Counted from the first letter of the stretch, positions 11,124 to 20,788 are shown. The stretch: 64,000 bases of DNA from Ectopseudomonas chengduensis (GCF_900102635.1 NZ_FMZQ01000008.1:156288-220287), one strand, 5' to 3'. A program made the numbers and translations. The notes: generated by a model not told the origin, from the sequence alone.

Positions 11124-12251
11124 TTACAGACTGCGCGCGATCACCATCCGCTGCACGTCGCTGGTGCCTTCGTAGATCTGGCACACGCGCACGTCGCGGT
11201 AGATGCGCTCGACCGGGAAATCTTTCAGGTAGCCATAACCGCCCAGGGTCTGGATCGCCGCCGAACACACCCGTTCGGCCATCTCCGAAGCGAACAGCTT
11301 GGCCATCGACGCCTCGGTCAGGCATGGCTGGCCTGCCTCGCGCAGGCTCGCCGCGTGATGCACCATCTGCCGCGCCACGGCGATCTGCGTGGCCATGTCG
11401 GCCAACCGGAACGCCACAGCCTGGTGTTCGATGATCGGCTTGCCGAAGGTCACCCGCTCGTGGGCGTAATCGCGCGCCGCCTCGAACGCGGCGCGGGCCA
11501 TGCCCACCGACTGCGCGGCGATGCCGATGCGTCCGCCTTCCAGGTTGGCCAGGGCAATGCGATAGCCTTCGCCCTCCTCACCCAGGCGCAGCTCGGCCGG
11601 AATGCGCACTTCGTCGAACTGGAGCTGGCAGGTGTCGGAGGCGTGCTGGCCGAGCTTGTCCTCGACCCGCACCACCGAGAACCCTGGCGTATCGGTGGGT
11701 ACGATAAAGGCGCTGATGCCCTTCTTGCCCGCCTGCGGATCGGTGACGGCGAAGACGATGACCATGCCGGCATGGCTGCCGGAGGTGATGAATTGCTTGG
11801 CGCCATTGAGGATGTAGTGATCGCCATCGCGCCGGGCGCGGGTGCGTAGATCGCTGGCGTCGGAGCCGGCCTGCGGCTCGGTCAGGGCGAAGGCACCGAG
11901 CATGCTGCCCTCGGCCAGCGGACGGAGAAAACGCTGTTTCTGCGCCTCGCTGCCGTATTTGAGGATCGGCATGCAGCCCACCGAGTTGTGCACGCTCATG
12001 ATGGTGGAGCAGGCGCCGTCGCCCGCGGCGATCTCCTCCAGGGCCATGGCGTAGGCCAGATGACCGGTTTCGGCACCGCCCCACTGCTGCGGCACCAGCA
12101 TGCCCATAAAGCCCAGCTGGCCCATTTCGGTGATGGCCTCGGTTGGGAAACGATGCTCGCGGTCCCAGTCGGCGGCGAAGGGCTTGAGCCGTTCCTGGGC
12201 GAACTGGCGGGCCATGTCACGGATCAGTAGTTGTTCTTCGTTGGGCAGCAT
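11124..12251 (-). CDS. Acyl-CoA dehydrogenase (short/branched chain type)
   Basis: A 375-residue FAD-dependent dehydrogenase that would oxidise a short or branched acyl-CoA and pass electrons to ETF. The catalytic glutamate is in [10 protein letters not shown] (Glu361), the position used by short- and medium-chain enzymes. Other landmarks are [21 protein letters not shown] and QTLGGYGY. The start at 12251 (MLPNEEQ) has GGAG 8 bases upstream. It follows a thiolase and an SDR in a leftward unit divergent from liuR. This suggests a role in 2-methylbutyryl-CoA (isoleucine) oxidation, complementing isovaleryl-CoA dehydrogenase on the other arm. Confidence 0.88.
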   Translation of the reverse strand: MLPNEEQLLIRDMARQFAQERLKPFAADWDREHRFPTEAITEMGQLGFMGMLVPQQWGGAETGHLAYAMALEEIAAGDGACSTIMSVHNSVGCMPILKYGSEAQKQRFLRPLAEGSMLGAFALTEPQAGSDASDLRTRARRDGDHYILNGAKQFITSGSHAGMVIVFAVTDPQAGKKGISAFIVPTDTPGFSVVRVEDKLGQHASDTCQLQFDEVRIPAELRLGEEGEGYRIALANLEGGRIGIAAQSVGMARAAFEAARDYAHERVTFGKPIIEHQAVAFRLADMATQIAVARQMVHHAASLREAGQPCLTEASMAKLFASEMAERVCSAAIQTLGGYGYLKDFPVERIYRDVRVCQIYEGTSDVQRMVIARSL

Positions 12252-12265
12252 GGCTGGCTCCATAC

Positions 12266-12327
12266 GTAGGGTGCGCCGTGCGCACCGCTGATTGGCAGAA
12301 ACTCTCGGTGCGCACAGCGCACCCTAC
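12266..12327. repeat. Inverted repeat of the GTAGGGTGCGC family
   Basis: Two 22-base arms, 12266-12287 and 12306-12327, are inverted copies with one mismatch. Each carries GTAGGGTGCGC and TGCGCACC motifs. The same unit occurs singly at 20748-20768, and a decayed relative lies at 11097-11118. It sits between the thiolase and acyl-CoA dehydrogenase genes of one operon, where a strong hairpin could affect mRNA stability. Confidence 0.8.
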
Positions 12328-12335
12328 GGGTCGGT

Positions 12336-13526
12336 TCAATACAACTCGATGGCTACAGCGGTGGCCTCACCGCCACCAATGCACACGGACGCCACACCAC
12401 GTTTAAGACCTCGCTGCTGCAACGCTGCCAACAGGGTCACCAGGATGCGAGCGCCGGAGGCGCCAATGGGATGTCCCAGGGCGCAGGCGCCGCCGTTCAC
12501 GTTGAGTTTGGCGTGGTCGATGCCCAATTCACGCATGGCCACCATGGGCACCACGGCGAACGCCTCGTTGATCTCGAACAGATCGACCGTCTCCAGCGGC
12601 CACTCGATGCGCGCCAGCAAGCGCTGGATCGCCGACACTGGGGCCGTGGTGAACAGATTCGGCGCCTGGGCATGGCCGGCATGACCGATGATGCGCGCCA
12701 GCGGTTTCAGACCACGTTCCTGAGCCTCGGATAGGCGCATCAGCAGCAGCGCGGCAGCGCCATCGGAAATGGAACTGGCATTGGCCGCCGTGACCGTGCC
12801 GCCCTCACGGAACGCCGGCTTCAGGCCAGGGATCTTGTCCGGCCGAGCCTTGGGCGGCTGCTCGTCGGTATCGACCAGGCGCCGCTCACGCCCCTGCGGC
12901 GCCTCCACGGCGACGATCTCACTGGCGAAGCTGCCGTCCGTTATCGCCTGCTGGGCGCGGCGCAGCGACTCCAGGGCATAGGCGTCCTGCTCCTCACGAC
13001 TGAAGCGATACTGCTGCGCACAATCCTCGGCGAAGGTGCCCATCAGCCGGCCGCGCTCGTAGGCGTCCTCCAGGCCGTCGAGAAACATGTGGTCGAGCAC
13101 CTGACCATGGCCCATGCGATAACCGCCACGGGCGCGCGTCAGCAGGTACGGCGCGTTGGACATGCTCTCCATGCCGCCAGCCACCAGCACCTCGCTGCTA
13201 CCGGCGAGCAACTGGTCATGACCGAGCATCAATGCCTGCATGCCCGAGCCACACATCTTGTTCAGCGTGGTGCACTGCACCGCCTGGCTCAGCCCGGCGC
13301 CCAATGCGGCCTGGCGCGCCGGTGCCTGGCCCTGGCCGGCCTGCAACACGCAGCCCATCAGTACCGTGTCCACCGCCTCGGCCGCGAGCCCGGCAAGCTC
13401 CAGGCTCGCACGGATGGCTGCAGCACCCAGTTCGGCCGCCGTAAGGCCGGCCAGATCACCAAGAAAGCCCCCCATGGGCGTGCGCACTGCACTGACGATA
13501 ACGACGGGACCGAGTTGCTGTTTCAT
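12336..13526 (-). CDS. Acetyl-CoA acetyltransferase (thiolase II)
   Basis: A 396-residue thiolase. The nucleophilic Cys92 is in NKMCGSGMQA, His352 in GGACALGHPIGASG and Cys382 in SVCIGGGEA, so the full catalytic set is present. The start at 13526 (MKQQLGPVV) has AAGGTG 9 bases upstream; the open frame extends 22 codons further through a repeat, which is not a plausible start. It can cleave acetoacetyl-CoA or 2-methylacetoacetyl-CoA. Next to the liu genes and acetoacetyl-CoA synthetase it provides the last step from leucine and probably isoleucine to acetyl-CoA and propionyl-CoA. Confidence 0.92.
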   Translation of the reverse strand: MKQQLGPVVIVSAVRTPMGGFLGDLAGLTAAELGAAAIRASLELAGLAAEAVDTVLMGCVLQAGQGQAPARQAALGAGLSQAVQCTTLNKMCGSGMQALMLGHDQLLAGSSEVLVAGGMESMSNAPYLLTRARGGYRMGHGQVLDHMFLDGLEDAYERGRLMGTFAEDCAQQYRFSREEQDAYALESLRRAQQAITDGSFASEIVAVEAPQGRERRLVDTDEQPPKARPDKIPGLKPAFREGGTVTAANASSISDGAAALLLMRLSEAQERGLKPLARIIGHAGHAQAPNLFTTAPVSAIQRLLARIEWPLETVDLFEINEAFAVVPMVAMRELGIDHAKLNVNGGACALGHPIGASGARILVTLLAALQQRGLKRGVASVCIGGGEATAVAIELY

Positions 13527-13549
13527 GAGTTTCACCTTCGAATCACATG

Positions 13550-13598
13550 GCCCGGATGCAATCCGGGAAATATGTGGGGGCCCGGATTGCATCCGGGC
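13550..13598. repeat. 18-bp inverted repeat (CCCGGATTGCATCCGGG type)
   Basis: Perfectly complementary 18-base arms, 13550-13567 and 13581-13598, are built on GCCCGGATGCAATCCGGG. Each arm is also nearly self-complementary. The element fills most of the gap between the SDR and thiolase genes of the same leftward unit. It is a third repeat family, distinct from the GTAGGG and GGAGC types in this window. Confidence 0.8.
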
Positions 13599-13608
13599 TA
13601 GCTATCGG

Positions 13609-14376
13609 TTACTTCGCCGCCATGCGCAGCGCGCCATCGAGGCGGATCACTTCACCGTTGAGCATCGCGTTCTCGACGATATGCCGTACCAGTGCGGCGT
13701 ATTCGTCCGGCCGACCCAGCCGTGGCGGGAACGGCACGTTGGCCGCCAGCGAATCACGTACCTCCTGCGGCATACCGGCCATCATTGGCGTCTCGAACAC
13801 GCCGGGGGCAACGCACATCACACGGATACCCGAGCGCGCCAGATCGCGCGCCGCCGGCAGCGTCAGTGCCGCGACGCCGCCCTTGGACGCAGCGTAAGCG
13901 ACCTGGCCCATCTGCCCGTCGAACGCCGCCACCGAGGCGGTATTGATGATGACCCCGCGTTCGCCCTCGGTGTTCGGCGTGTTCTGCGCCATGGCCTCGG
14001 CAGCCAGGCGCAACAGGTTGAAGCTGCCGATCAGATTAATCTCGACGGTACGGCGGAAACTGTCCAGGCCATGTGCACCGTTGCGGCCCAGTACCTTCTC
14101 GGCCGGCGCGACCCCGGCGCAATTGACCAGCCCGTGCAGTGCGCCGAACGCCGCCAACGCCTGCGCCACGGCGGCCTGGCCATCCTCTTCACGGGTGATA
14201 TCGGCGCATACGAAACGGGCGTTGCCGCCCAGCTCGGCGAGGGCCTGCTGGCCCGCTTCTGCGTTGATATCCAGCAGCACCACCTTGCCACCGCGCCCGA
14301 CCAGCTCACGGGCTGTGGCCAGGCCAAGACCAGAGGCGCCGCCGCTGATCAGGAATACGGATTCGTCGATACGCAT
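13609..14376 (-). CDS. Short-chain dehydrogenase, 3-hydroxy-2-methylbutyryl-CoA DH-like
   Basis: A 255-residue NAD(P)-dependent SDR. The nucleotide motif is GGASGLG (12-18), followed by NCAGV, and the catalytic residues are Ser148, Tyr161 and Lys165 (YAASK). The ATG at 14376 has GAGG 6 bases upstream and is chosen over a TTG two codons earlier. Sequence style ([25 protein letters not shown]) matches the HSD17B10/2-methyl-3-hydroxybutyryl-CoA dehydrogenase group. It heads the leftward unit with thiolase and acyl-CoA dehydrogenase, divergent from liuR across a shared operator, which fits isoleucine degradation. Confidence 0.87.
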   Translation of the reverse strand: MRIDESVFLISGGASGLGLATARELVGRGGKVVLLDINAEAGQQALAELGGNARFVCADITREEDGQAAVAQALAAFGALHGLVNCAGVAPAEKVLGRNGAHGLDSFRRTVEINLIGSFNLLRLAAEAMAQNTPNTEGERGVIINTASVAAFDGQMGQVAYAASKGGVAALTLPAARDLARSGIRVMCVAPGVFETPMMAGMPQEVRDSLAANVPFPPRLGRPDEYAALVRHIVENAMLNGEVIRLDGALRMAAK

Positions 14377-14429
14377 GCTCAACCTCTGTGATTGTTGTGG
14401 AGTGAGATTGACAGCCAGATTTGCACAGG

Positions 14430-14445
14430 TTTACGTTAACGTAAA
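14430..14445. promoter_or_regulatory. LiuR operator (perfect 16-bp palindrome)
   Basis: TTTACGTTAACGTAAA is a perfect palindrome just upstream of liuR. It follows a -35-like TTGCAC (14421-14426) and precedes the liuR start by 12 bases, the geometry of MerR-family operators lying in the promoter spacer. Regulators of branched-chain catabolism (LiuR) are known to use AT-rich palindromes of this kind with a CGT-ACG core. It sits between the two divergent arms and could control both. Confidence 0.82.
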
Positions 14446-14457
14446 GGTAAACGAGCA

Positions 14458-14844
14458 ATGACCATGGCAACCACCTACTCCATCTCCGATCTGGCCCGCG
14501 AACTGGACATCACCACTCGCGCCATCCGCTTCTACGAGGAGCAAGGCATGCTCGCGCCGGAGCGGCGTGGCCAGGAACGCGTCTACAGCGCCAAGGACAA
14601 GGTGACGCTGAAACTCATCCTGCGCGGCAAGCGCATCGGCTTCTCGCTGGCCGAATGCCGCGAGCTGATCGAGCTCTACGACCCGGAAACCGGCAGCCGC
14701 AAGCAGCTGGAGACCTTCATGGGCAAGATCGCCGAGCGCCGTCTGCAGCTTGAACAACAGTTACTGGATATCCAGCAGATGCAGCTGGAACTGGATACCG
14801 CCGAGGAGCGCTGTCTCGCTGCCTTGGCCGAAACGACCGCGTAA
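14458..14844 (+). CDS. liuR: MerR-family regulator of leucine catabolism
   Basis: A 128-residue MerR protein with an N-terminal winged helix ([26 protein letters not shown]) and a dimerising coiled coil (about 80-120). It lacks the cysteine cluster of metal-sensing relatives. It lies directly before liuA and after a palindromic operator. LiuR (also called GnyR) controls the liu operon in Pseudomonas, probably sensing a pathway CoA ester. The start could be 14458 or the ATG two codons later. It is autoregulated if the operator call is right. Confidence 0.92.
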   Translation: MTMATTYSISDLARELDITTRAIRFYEEQGMLAPERRGQERVYSAKDKVTLKLILRGKRIGFSLAECRELIELYDPETGSRKQLETFMGKIAERRLQLEQQLLDIQQMQLELDTAEERCLAALAETTA

Positions 14845-14879
14845 TCGCCCCCACGACAAGAACAACAGCAGGTGACCCC

Positions 14880-16043
14880 ATGAGCTACCCCACCCTCAAT
14901 TTCGGCCTCGGCGAAACCCTCGACATGCTGCGCGACTCGGTACATCAGTTCGCTCAGAACGAGCTGGCGCCACGTGCCGCGCAGATCGACCGCGATAACG
15001 AATTCCCCATGGACATGTGGCGCAAGTTCGGCGACATGGGCCTGCTCGGCATGACGGTCAAGGAAGAGTATGGCGGCACCGACATGGGCTATCTGGCGCA
15101 TGTGCTGGCCATGGAAGAGATCAGCCGTGCCTCGGCCTCGGTGGGTCTGTCCTACGGCGCGCACTCCAACCTCTGCGTCAATCAGATCCACAAGAACGGC
15201 AGCCACGAGCAGAAGCTCAAGTACCTGCCCAAGCTGTGCTCCGGCGAGCATATCGGCGCTCTGGCCATGAGCGAGCCCAATGCCGGTTCCGACGTGGTGT
15301 CGATGAAGCTGCGCGCGGAAAAACGCGGCGACCGCTACGTGCTCAACGGCAACAAGATGTGGATCACCAACGGCCCGGACGCCCACACCTACGTGATCTA
15401 CGCCAAGACCGACATCAACGCCGGCTCGCGCGGCATGACCGCCTTCATCGTCGAGCGCGACTTCAAGGGCTTCTCCCGCCACCAGAAGCTGGACAAGCTG
15501 GGCATGCGCGGCTCCAACACCTGCGAACTGGTGTTCGAGGACTGCGAAGTACCGGAAGAGAACATCTTAGGCGTCGAGGGCGGTGGCGTGCGCGTGCTGA
15601 TGAGCGGCCTGGACTACGAGCGCACCGTGCTCTCCGGCGGCCCGACCGGGATCATGAGCGCCTGCATGGACGTGGTGCTGCCCTACGTGCATGAGCGCCA
15701 GCAGTTCAAGCAGTCCATCGGCGAATTTCAACTGGTGCAAGGCAAGCTCGCCGACATGTACGCCGGCATGAATGCCTCCAAGTCCTACCTGTACAACGTG
15801 GCCAAGGCCTGCGACCGCGGCGAGGAGTCGCGCAAGGACGCCGCCGCCGTGATCCTCTACACCGCCGAGATGGCCACCAGGATGGCCCTGGATACCATCC
15901 AGCTGCTGGGCGGCAACGGCTACACCAACGAATACCCGGCCGGCCGCCTGCTGCGTGACGCCAAGCTCTACGAGATCGGCGCCGGCACCAGCGAAATCCG
16001 CCGCATGCTGATCGGCCGTGAGCTGTTCAACGAGACCAAGTAA
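14880..16043 (+). CDS. liuA: Isovaleryl-CoA dehydrogenase
   Basis: A 387-residue acyl-CoA dehydrogenase that oxidises isovaleryl-CoA to 3-methylcrotonyl-CoA in leucine degradation. The catalytic base Glu247 sits in [12 protein letters not shown], the position special to isovaleryl-CoA dehydrogenases. Most family members instead use a C-terminal glutamate, and here that site reads [16 protein letters not shown] lies a few bases before the ATG, and the gene follows liuR by 35 bases. The product is FAD-bound, cytosolic, and feeds ETF. Confidence 0.95.
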   Translation: MSYPTLNFGLGETLDMLRDSVHQFAQNELAPRAAQIDRDNEFPMDMWRKFGDMGLLGMTVKEEYGGTDMGYLAHVLAMEEISRASASVGLSYGAHSNLCVNQIHKNGSHEQKLKYLPKLCSGEHIGALAMSEPNAGSDVVSMKLRAEKRGDRYVLNGNKMWITNGPDAHTYVIYAKTDINAGSRGMTAFIVERDFKGFSRHQKLDKLGMRGSNTCELVFEDCEVPEENILGVEGGGVRVLMSGLDYERTVLSGGPTGIMSACMDVVLPYVHERQQFKQSIGEFQLVQGKLADMYAGMNASKSYLYNVAKACDRGEESRKDAAAVILYTAEMATRMALDTIQLLGGNGYTNEYPAGRLLRDAKLYEIGAGTSEIRRMLIGRELFNETK

Positions 16044-16059
16044 GGCATCTGTGATGGTT

Positions 16060-16152
16060 CCCACGCTCTGCGTGAGAACCTGAAACCGGACGCTCAGCGT
16101 CCGTTCTGGGGACGCTGAGCGTCCCTGGCGAAACTCCCACGCAGAGCGTGGG
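16060..16152. repeat. Nested double inverted repeat inside the liu operon
   Basis: The outer arms CCCACGCTCTGCGTG (16060-16074) and its exact complement (16138-16152) enclose inner arms GGACGCTCAGCGTCC (16088-16102) and its exact complement (16110-16124). All four 15-base arms match perfectly. Each arm is itself nearly palindromic. The element fills the liuA-liuB gap and could fold into a long hairpin in the operon mRNA. Confidence 0.88.
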
Positions 16153-16182
16153 AGCGATCAAATCAAAATCGGAGCGCCACCG

Positions 16183-17790
16183 ATGGCCATCCTGCATACC
16201 CAGATCAACACCCGCTCCCCAGAGTTCGCCGCCAACAGCGCGGCCATGCGCGAGCAGGTCAGCGACCTGCGCGCCCTGCTCGCCCGCCTGCACGAAGGCG
16301 GCGGCGCGAAGGCCCAGCAGCGCCACACCGCACGTGGCAAGCTGCTGCCGCGCGAACGCATCAACCGCCTGCTCGATGCCGGCTCCCCCTTCCTCGAGAT
16401 CGGCCAGCTCGCCGCCCATGAGGTCTACGGCGAAGACGTGCCGGCCGCTGGAGTGATCGCCGGTATCGGCCGCGTCGAAGGCGTGGAATGCATGATCGTG
16501 GCCAACGACGCCACGGTTAAAGGCGGTTCCTACTACCCACTGACGGTGAAGAAGCACCTGCGTGCCCAGGCCATCGCCCGCGAGAACCGCCTGCCCTGCA
16601 TCTACTTGGTGGACTCCGGCGGCGCCAACCTGCCGCGCCAGGACGAGGTGTTCCCGGACCGCGAGCACTTCGGGCGGATCTTCTTCAACCAGGCCAATAT
16701 GAGCGCCATGGGCATCCCGCAGATCGCAGTCGTGATGGGCTCCTGCACTGCCGGTGGTGCCTATGTGCCGGCCATGAGCGACGAGACCATCATGGTGCGC
16801 GAACAGGCGACCATCTTCCTCGCCGGCCCGCCGCTGGTGAAGGCCGCTACCGGCGAAGTAGTCAGTGCCGAGGAGCTCGGCGGCGCCGATGTGCACTGCA
16901 AGACCAGTGGCGTGGCCGACCATTATGCAGAGGACGACGAACACGCCCTGGCCCTGGCCCGGCGCAGCATCAGCAATTTGAACTGGCGCAAGCTCGGCCA
17001 ACTCGACGCCCGCGCCCCCATCGCCCCACGCTACGCCGCCGAGGAGCTGTACGGGGTGATCCCGGCCGACGCCAAGCAGCCCTTCGATGTACGCGAGGTG
17101 ATCGCGCGTATCGTCGACGATTCGCAGCTGGATGAGTTCAAGGCGCTGTTCGGCACCACCCTCGTGTGCGGCTTCGCTCGCATCAATGGCTACCCTGTGG
17201 CGATCCTGGCGAATAACGGCATCTTGTTTGCGGAATCGGCGCAGAAAGGCGCGCACTTCGTCGAACTGGCCTGCCAGCGCGGCATTCCGCTGCTGTTCCT
17301 GCAGAACATCACTGGCTTCATGGTGGGCAAGAAATACGAAGAAGGCGGCATCGCCAAGCACGGCGCCAAGCTGGTCACCGCCGTGGCCTGCGCCCAGGTG
17401 CCGAAGTTCACCGTGATCATCGGCGGCAGCTTCGGCGCCGGTAACTACGGCATGTGCGGCCGTGCCTACGACCCACGTTTTTTGTGGATGTGGCCCAACG
17501 CACGAATTGGCGTGATGGGTGCGCAGCAGGCCGCCGGCGTACTGGTGCAGGTCAAGCGCGAACAGGCCGAGCGCGCCGGTCAGCATTATTCCGACGAGGA
17601 CGAACAGCGCCTCAAGCAACCCATCGTCGAGCAGTATGAGAAGCAGGCGCATGCCTACTACTCCAGCGCGCGGCTGTGGGACGACGGCGTGATCGATCCG
17701 GCGCAGACCCGCGAGGTCCTGGCCCTGGCCTTGTCCGCCAGCCTCAACGCACCGATCGAACCGACCCGTTTCGGCGTGTTCCGCATGTAA
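16183..17790 (+). CDS. liuB: 3-methylcrotonyl-CoA carboxylase, carboxyltransferase (beta) subunit
   Basis: A 535-residue carboxyltransferase that moves CO2 from biotin (on LiuD) to 3-methylcrotonyl-CoA. The length and landmarks fit the MCC beta family: [67 protein letters not shown] and [20 protein letters not shown]. The phrase [11 protein letters not shown] near the C-terminus separates it from propionyl-CoA carboxylase. The start at 16183 lies 30 bases after the nested repeat. It acts with LiuD in the cytosol. Confidence 0.95.
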   Translation: MAILHTQINTRSPEFAANSAAMREQVSDLRALLARLHEGGGAKAQQRHTARGKLLPRERINRLLDAGSPFLEIGQLAAHEVYGEDVPAAGVIAGIGRVEGVECMIVANDATVKGGSYYPLTVKKHLRAQAIARENRLPCIYLVDSGGANLPRQDEVFPDREHFGRIFFNQANMSAMGIPQIAVVMGSCTAGGAYVPAMSDETIMVREQATIFLAGPPLVKAATGEVVSAEELGGADVHCKTSGVADHYAEDDEHALALARRSISNLNWRKLGQLDARAPIAPRYAAEELYGVIPADAKQPFDVREVIARIVDDSQLDEFKALFGTTLVCGFARINGYPVAILANNGILFAESAQKGAHFVELACQRGIPLLFLQNITGFMVGKKYEEGGIAKHGAKLVTAVACAQVPKFTVIIGGSFGAGNYGMCGRAYDPRFLWMWPNARIGVMGAQQAAGVLVQVKREQAERAGQHYSDEDEQRLKQPIVEQYEKQAHAYYSSARLWDDGVIDPAQTREVLALALSASLNAPIEPTRFGVFRM

Positions 17791-17799
17791 CACCAGTCT

Positions 17800-17853
17800 G
17801 TAGGAGCCCGCTTGCGGGCGATCAAAAGCATCGCCGGCAAGCCGGCTCCTACA
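17800..17853. repeat. GTAGGAGC-family inverted repeat (REP)
   Basis: GTAGGAGCCCGCTTGCGGGC is followed about 11 bases later by GCCGGCAAGCCGGCTCCTAC. The outer GTAGGAGC/GCTCCTAC ends are complementary and each half contains its own GC-rich stem. This is a classic paired REP layout in Pseudomonas. It lies between liuB and liuC; a related pair is at 21710-21757. Confidence 0.8.
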
Positions 17854-17876
17854 CCAGAGTTCTGAGAGCGACAGAC

Positions 17877-18671
17877 ATGACCGAATTCACCACCGTACAA
17901 CTTGAGAAAGACCCGCGCGGCTTCGCCACCTTGTGGCTGAACCGCCCGGAGAAAAACAACGCCTTCAACGCCGAGATGATCCGCAAGCTGATCCTCGCCC
18001 TCGATGCCGTCGGTGAAGACAAGAGCCTGCGTTTCCTTATGCTGCGCGGCCGTGGCAAGCACTTTTCCGCTGGCGCCGACCTGGCCTGGATGCAGCACGC
18101 GGCGACCCTGGATTACAACGCCAACCTTAGCGATGCCCGTGAACTGGCCGAGCTGATGTACAACCTGCACGGTCTTAAGATCCCGACCCTGGCCGTGGTG
18201 CAAGGCGCCGCCTTCGGTGGTGCAGTGGGTCTGGCCAGTTGCTGTGACATGGCCATCGGTAGCGAAGACGCACTGTTCTCGCTGTCCGAGGTGCGCATCG
18301 GCCTGGCCCCGGCGGTGATCAGCCCCTTCGTCGTGCAGGCCATTGGCGAGCGCGCCGCCAAGCGCTACGCGCTGACCGCCGAGCGTTTCGACGGCAAGCG
18401 TGCCCGCGAACTGGGCCTGCTCGCCGAATGCTTCCCGGCCGATGAGCTGGACGCTCAGGTCGAAGCCTGGGTCGCCAACCTGCTGCAAAACAGCCCGCAA
18501 GCCATGCGCGCCAGCAAGGATCTGCTGCGCGAAGTCGGCAGCGGCGAGCTGACCCCAGCCCTGCGCCGCTACACCGAGAACGCCATCGCCCGCCTGCGCG
18601 TCAGCGCCGAGGGCCAGGAAGGCCTGCGTGCGTTCCTGGAAAAACGCCAACCTAGCTGGCAGGAGCAATGA
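17877..18671 (+). CDS. liuC: 3-methylglutaconyl-CoA hydratase (enoyl-CoA hydratase family)
   Basis: A 264-residue crotonase-fold hydratase converting 3-methylglutaconyl-CoA to HMG-CoA, the third liu step. Oxyanion-hole segments are HFSAGADLAWM and GAAFGGAVGLASCCDMAI, with the acidic SEVRIGLAP stretch of the active site. The start at 17877 (MTEFTTVQLEK) is the first codon after the repeat; the open frame upstream of it runs through liuB and the repeat. Its stop overlaps the liuD start as ATGA, so the two are probably translationally coupled. Confidence 0.93.
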   Translation: MTEFTTVQLEKDPRGFATLWLNRPEKNNAFNAEMIRKLILALDAVGEDKSLRFLMLRGRGKHFSAGADLAWMQHAATLDYNANLSDARELAELMYNLHGLKIPTLAVVQGAAFGGAVGLASCCDMAIGSEDALFSLSEVRIGLAPAVISPFVVQAIGERAAKRYALTAERFDGKRARELGLLAECFPADELDAQVEAWVANLLQNSPQAMRASKDLLREVGSGELTPALRRYTENAIARLRVSAEGQEGLRAFLEKRQPSWQEQ

Positions 18672-20602
18672 CCATGATCGACACCCTGCTGGTCGCCAAT
18701 CGTGGCGAAATCGCCTGCCGTGTGATGCGTACGGCCAAGGCCATGGGCATTCGTACCGTCGCCGTACACAGCGCCATCGATGCCAATGCACGGCATGTGC
18801 GCGAAGCCGACGTCGCGGTGAATCTCGGCGGCGCCAAGCCTGGCGAAAGCTACCTGCTGATCGACAAGATCATCGCCGCCGCCAAGGCCAGCGGCGCGCA
18901 GGCCATCCACCCGGGCTACGGTTTTCTCTCGGAGAACGCCGGCTTCGCCCGCGCCATCGAACAGGCCGGATTGATCTTCCTCGGCCCGCCTGCCTCGGCT
19001 ATCGACGCGATGGGCAGCAAGTCGGCGGCCAAATCGCTGATGGAAGCTGCCGGCGTACCGCTGGTGCCGGGCTACCACGGTGAGAAGCAGGATCTTGGTA
19101 CCTTCCGCGAGGCCGCCGCACGTATCGGCTACCCGGTACTGCTCAAGGCCGCTGCTGGCGGCGGGGGCAAAGGCATGAAGGTCGCCGAGTCGGAAGCGCA
19201 GCTCGCCGAGACGCTGGAATCCGCGCAGCGTGAAGCGCAGTCGTCCTTCGGCGACTCGCGCATGCTGGTGGAAAAATACGTACTCAAGCCGCGCCACGTG
19301 GAGATCCAGGTATTCGCCGACCAGCACGGTAACTGCCTGTACCTCAACGAGCGCGACTGCTCGATCCAGCGTCGCCACCAGAAGGTGGTGGAAGAAGCGC
19401 CGGCGCCGGGCCTGAGCCCCGAGCTGCGCCGCGCCATGGGCGAAGCTGCGGTCAAGGCGGCGCAGGCCATCGGCTACGTCGGCGCCGGCACCGTGGAGTT
19501 CCTACTCGACGAGCGTGGCGACTTCTTCTTCATGGAGATGAACACCCGCCTGCAGGTCGAGCACCCTGTCACCGAAGCCATCACCGGCCTCGACCTGGTG
19601 GCCTGGCAGATTCGCGTCGCCCGTGGCGAGCCGCTGCCGCTAACCCAACAGCAGGTGCCGCTCAATGGCCATGCGATCGAGGTGCGCCTGTACGCCGAAG
19701 ACCCGGATCACGATTTTCTCCCCGCCACCGGCACCCTGGCGCTGTACCGCGAGGCGGGTAATGGCGACGGCCGGCGCGTCGACAGCGGCGTGGCCGAGGG
19801 CGACAGCGTCTCGCCCTTCTACGACCCGATGCTGGGCAAGCTGATCGCCTGGGGCGAGAACCGCGAGCAGGCGCGCCTGCGCCTGTTGGCCATGCTCGGC
19901 AATACCCTGGTCGGCGGCGTGAAGACCAACCTGGCGTTCCTGCGGCGCATCCTCGCCCATCCGGCCTTCGCCGCGTGCGAGCTGGATACGGGCTTTATCC
20001 CGCGCCATCAGCAGCAGTTGCTGCCTGCACCGGGCGAGTTGCCGGAGGCCTTCTGGCAACTGGCAGCCGATGCCTGGGTACAGAGCGAGGCGCCGATAGA
20101 GCGCGACGACGACCCGCATTCGCCCTGGGCGACCCGCAGTGGCTGGCGCGCCGGTGGCGTGACGGAAATCGAGCTGCACCTGAGCAGTCAGGGCGAGAGC
20201 CGCAAGGTACGCGCGAGCAACCGGGCGTGCTTGCAGGGCGAAGAGCTGCTGGCGGAGATCGACGGCACGCGCCAGCGTCTACGAGCCATTCGCCGTGGCG
20301 AAAACCTCTACCTGCAATGGCGCGGTGAACTGCACGCGATCACACGCTTCGACCCCATTGCCGCCGCAGAAGCCAGCCATGCCCAGCACGGTGGCTTGAG
20401 CGCGCCCATGAACGGCAGCATCGTCCGTGTACTGGTCGAACCCGGCCAGGCGGTCGAGGCCGGCGCAGCCCTGGTGGTACTGGAGGCGATGAAAATGGAA
20501 CACAGCATCCGCGCGCCCGAAGCCGGGACGGCCAAGGCGCTGTATTGCCGTGAAGGGGAAATGGTCAGCGAAGGTGCGGTGCTGGTGGAACTAGAGCCGT
20601 AG
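18668..20602 (+). CDS. liuD: 3-methylcrotonyl-CoA carboxylase, biotin-carrying (alpha) subunit
   Basis: A 644-residue protein with an N-terminal biotin carboxylase and C-terminal biotin carrier domain. The ATP-grasp part shows GFLSENAGFA, LLKAAAGGGGKGMK, RDCSIQRRHQKVVEEAPAP and the MNTRLQVEHPVTE active-site segment. The biotin-accepting Lys609 is in LEAMKMEHS. ATP-dependent carboxylation of biotin here supplies LiuB. It overlaps liuC by four bases and is followed by a dense repeat cluster rather than a terminator. Confidence 0.95.
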   Translation: MTMIDTLLVANRGEIACRVMRTAKAMGIRTVAVHSAIDANARHVREADVAVNLGGAKPGESYLLIDKIIAAAKASGAQAIHPGYGFLSENAGFARAIEQAGLIFLGPPASAIDAMGSKSAAKSLMEAAGVPLVPGYHGEKQDLGTFREAAARIGYPVLLKAAAGGGGKGMKVAESEAQLAETLESAQREAQSSFGDSRMLVEKYVLKPRHVEIQVFADQHGNCLYLNERDCSIQRRHQKVVEEAPAPGLSPELRRAMGEAAVKAAQAIGYVGAGTVEFLLDERGDFFFMEMNTRLQVEHPVTEAITGLDLVAWQIRVARGEPLPLTQQQVPLNGHAIEVRLYAEDPDHDFLPATGTLALYREAGNGDGRRVDSGVAEGDSVSPFYDPMLGKLIAWGENREQARLRLLAMLGNTLVGGVKTNLAFLRRILAHPAFAACELDTGFIPRHQQQLLPAPGELPEAFWQLAADAWVQSEAPIERDDDPHSPWATRSGWRAGGVTEIELHLSSQGESRKVRASNRACLQGEELLAEIDGTRQRLRAIRRGENLYLQWRGELHAITRFDPIAAAEASHAQHGGLSAPMNGSIVRVLVEPGQAVEAGAALVVLEAMKMEHSIRAPEAGTAKALYCREGEMVSEGAVLVELEP

Positions 20603-20769
20603 GGTGGATCACGCTTCACCGATCTACCGCATTCGCCTTGGATAAGGTGGGCTGAAGCCCACCCTACCAGCAGATCTTCGTAGGGTGGGCCGGGCGGCGA
20701 TCCGCTTCAGTCGCGTAGGGTGGGCTTCAGCCCACCGTTTTGCAGAAGGTGCGCACGGCGCACCCTACG
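20598..20769. repeat. Cluster of GTAGGGTGG / GTGCGC repeats
   Basis: At least five related units lie in about 170 bases between liuD and liuE: GTAGGGTGGATCACGC (20599), AAGGTGGGCTGAAGCCCACC (from 20644), GTAGGGTGGGCCGGGCGGCG (from 20680), GTAGGGTGGGCTTCAGCCCA (from 20715) and GGTGCGCACGGCGCACCCTA (from 20748). Several are self-complementary. Two of them recur with full identity at 60909-60983 (one inverted), and the last matches the arms at 12266-12327. Confidence 0.85.
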
Positions 20770-20788
20770 ATGAAAACGAGGACATCCG

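Noticed and set aside
16027..17793. 588-codon minus-strand frame over liuB
   Set aside because: Antisense shadow of the carboxyltransferase gene; no start context and no recognisable domain.
18569..19378. 269-codon minus-strand frame over liuC/liuD
   Set aside because: Antisense to the biotin carboxylase, whose motifs are intact; no independent support.
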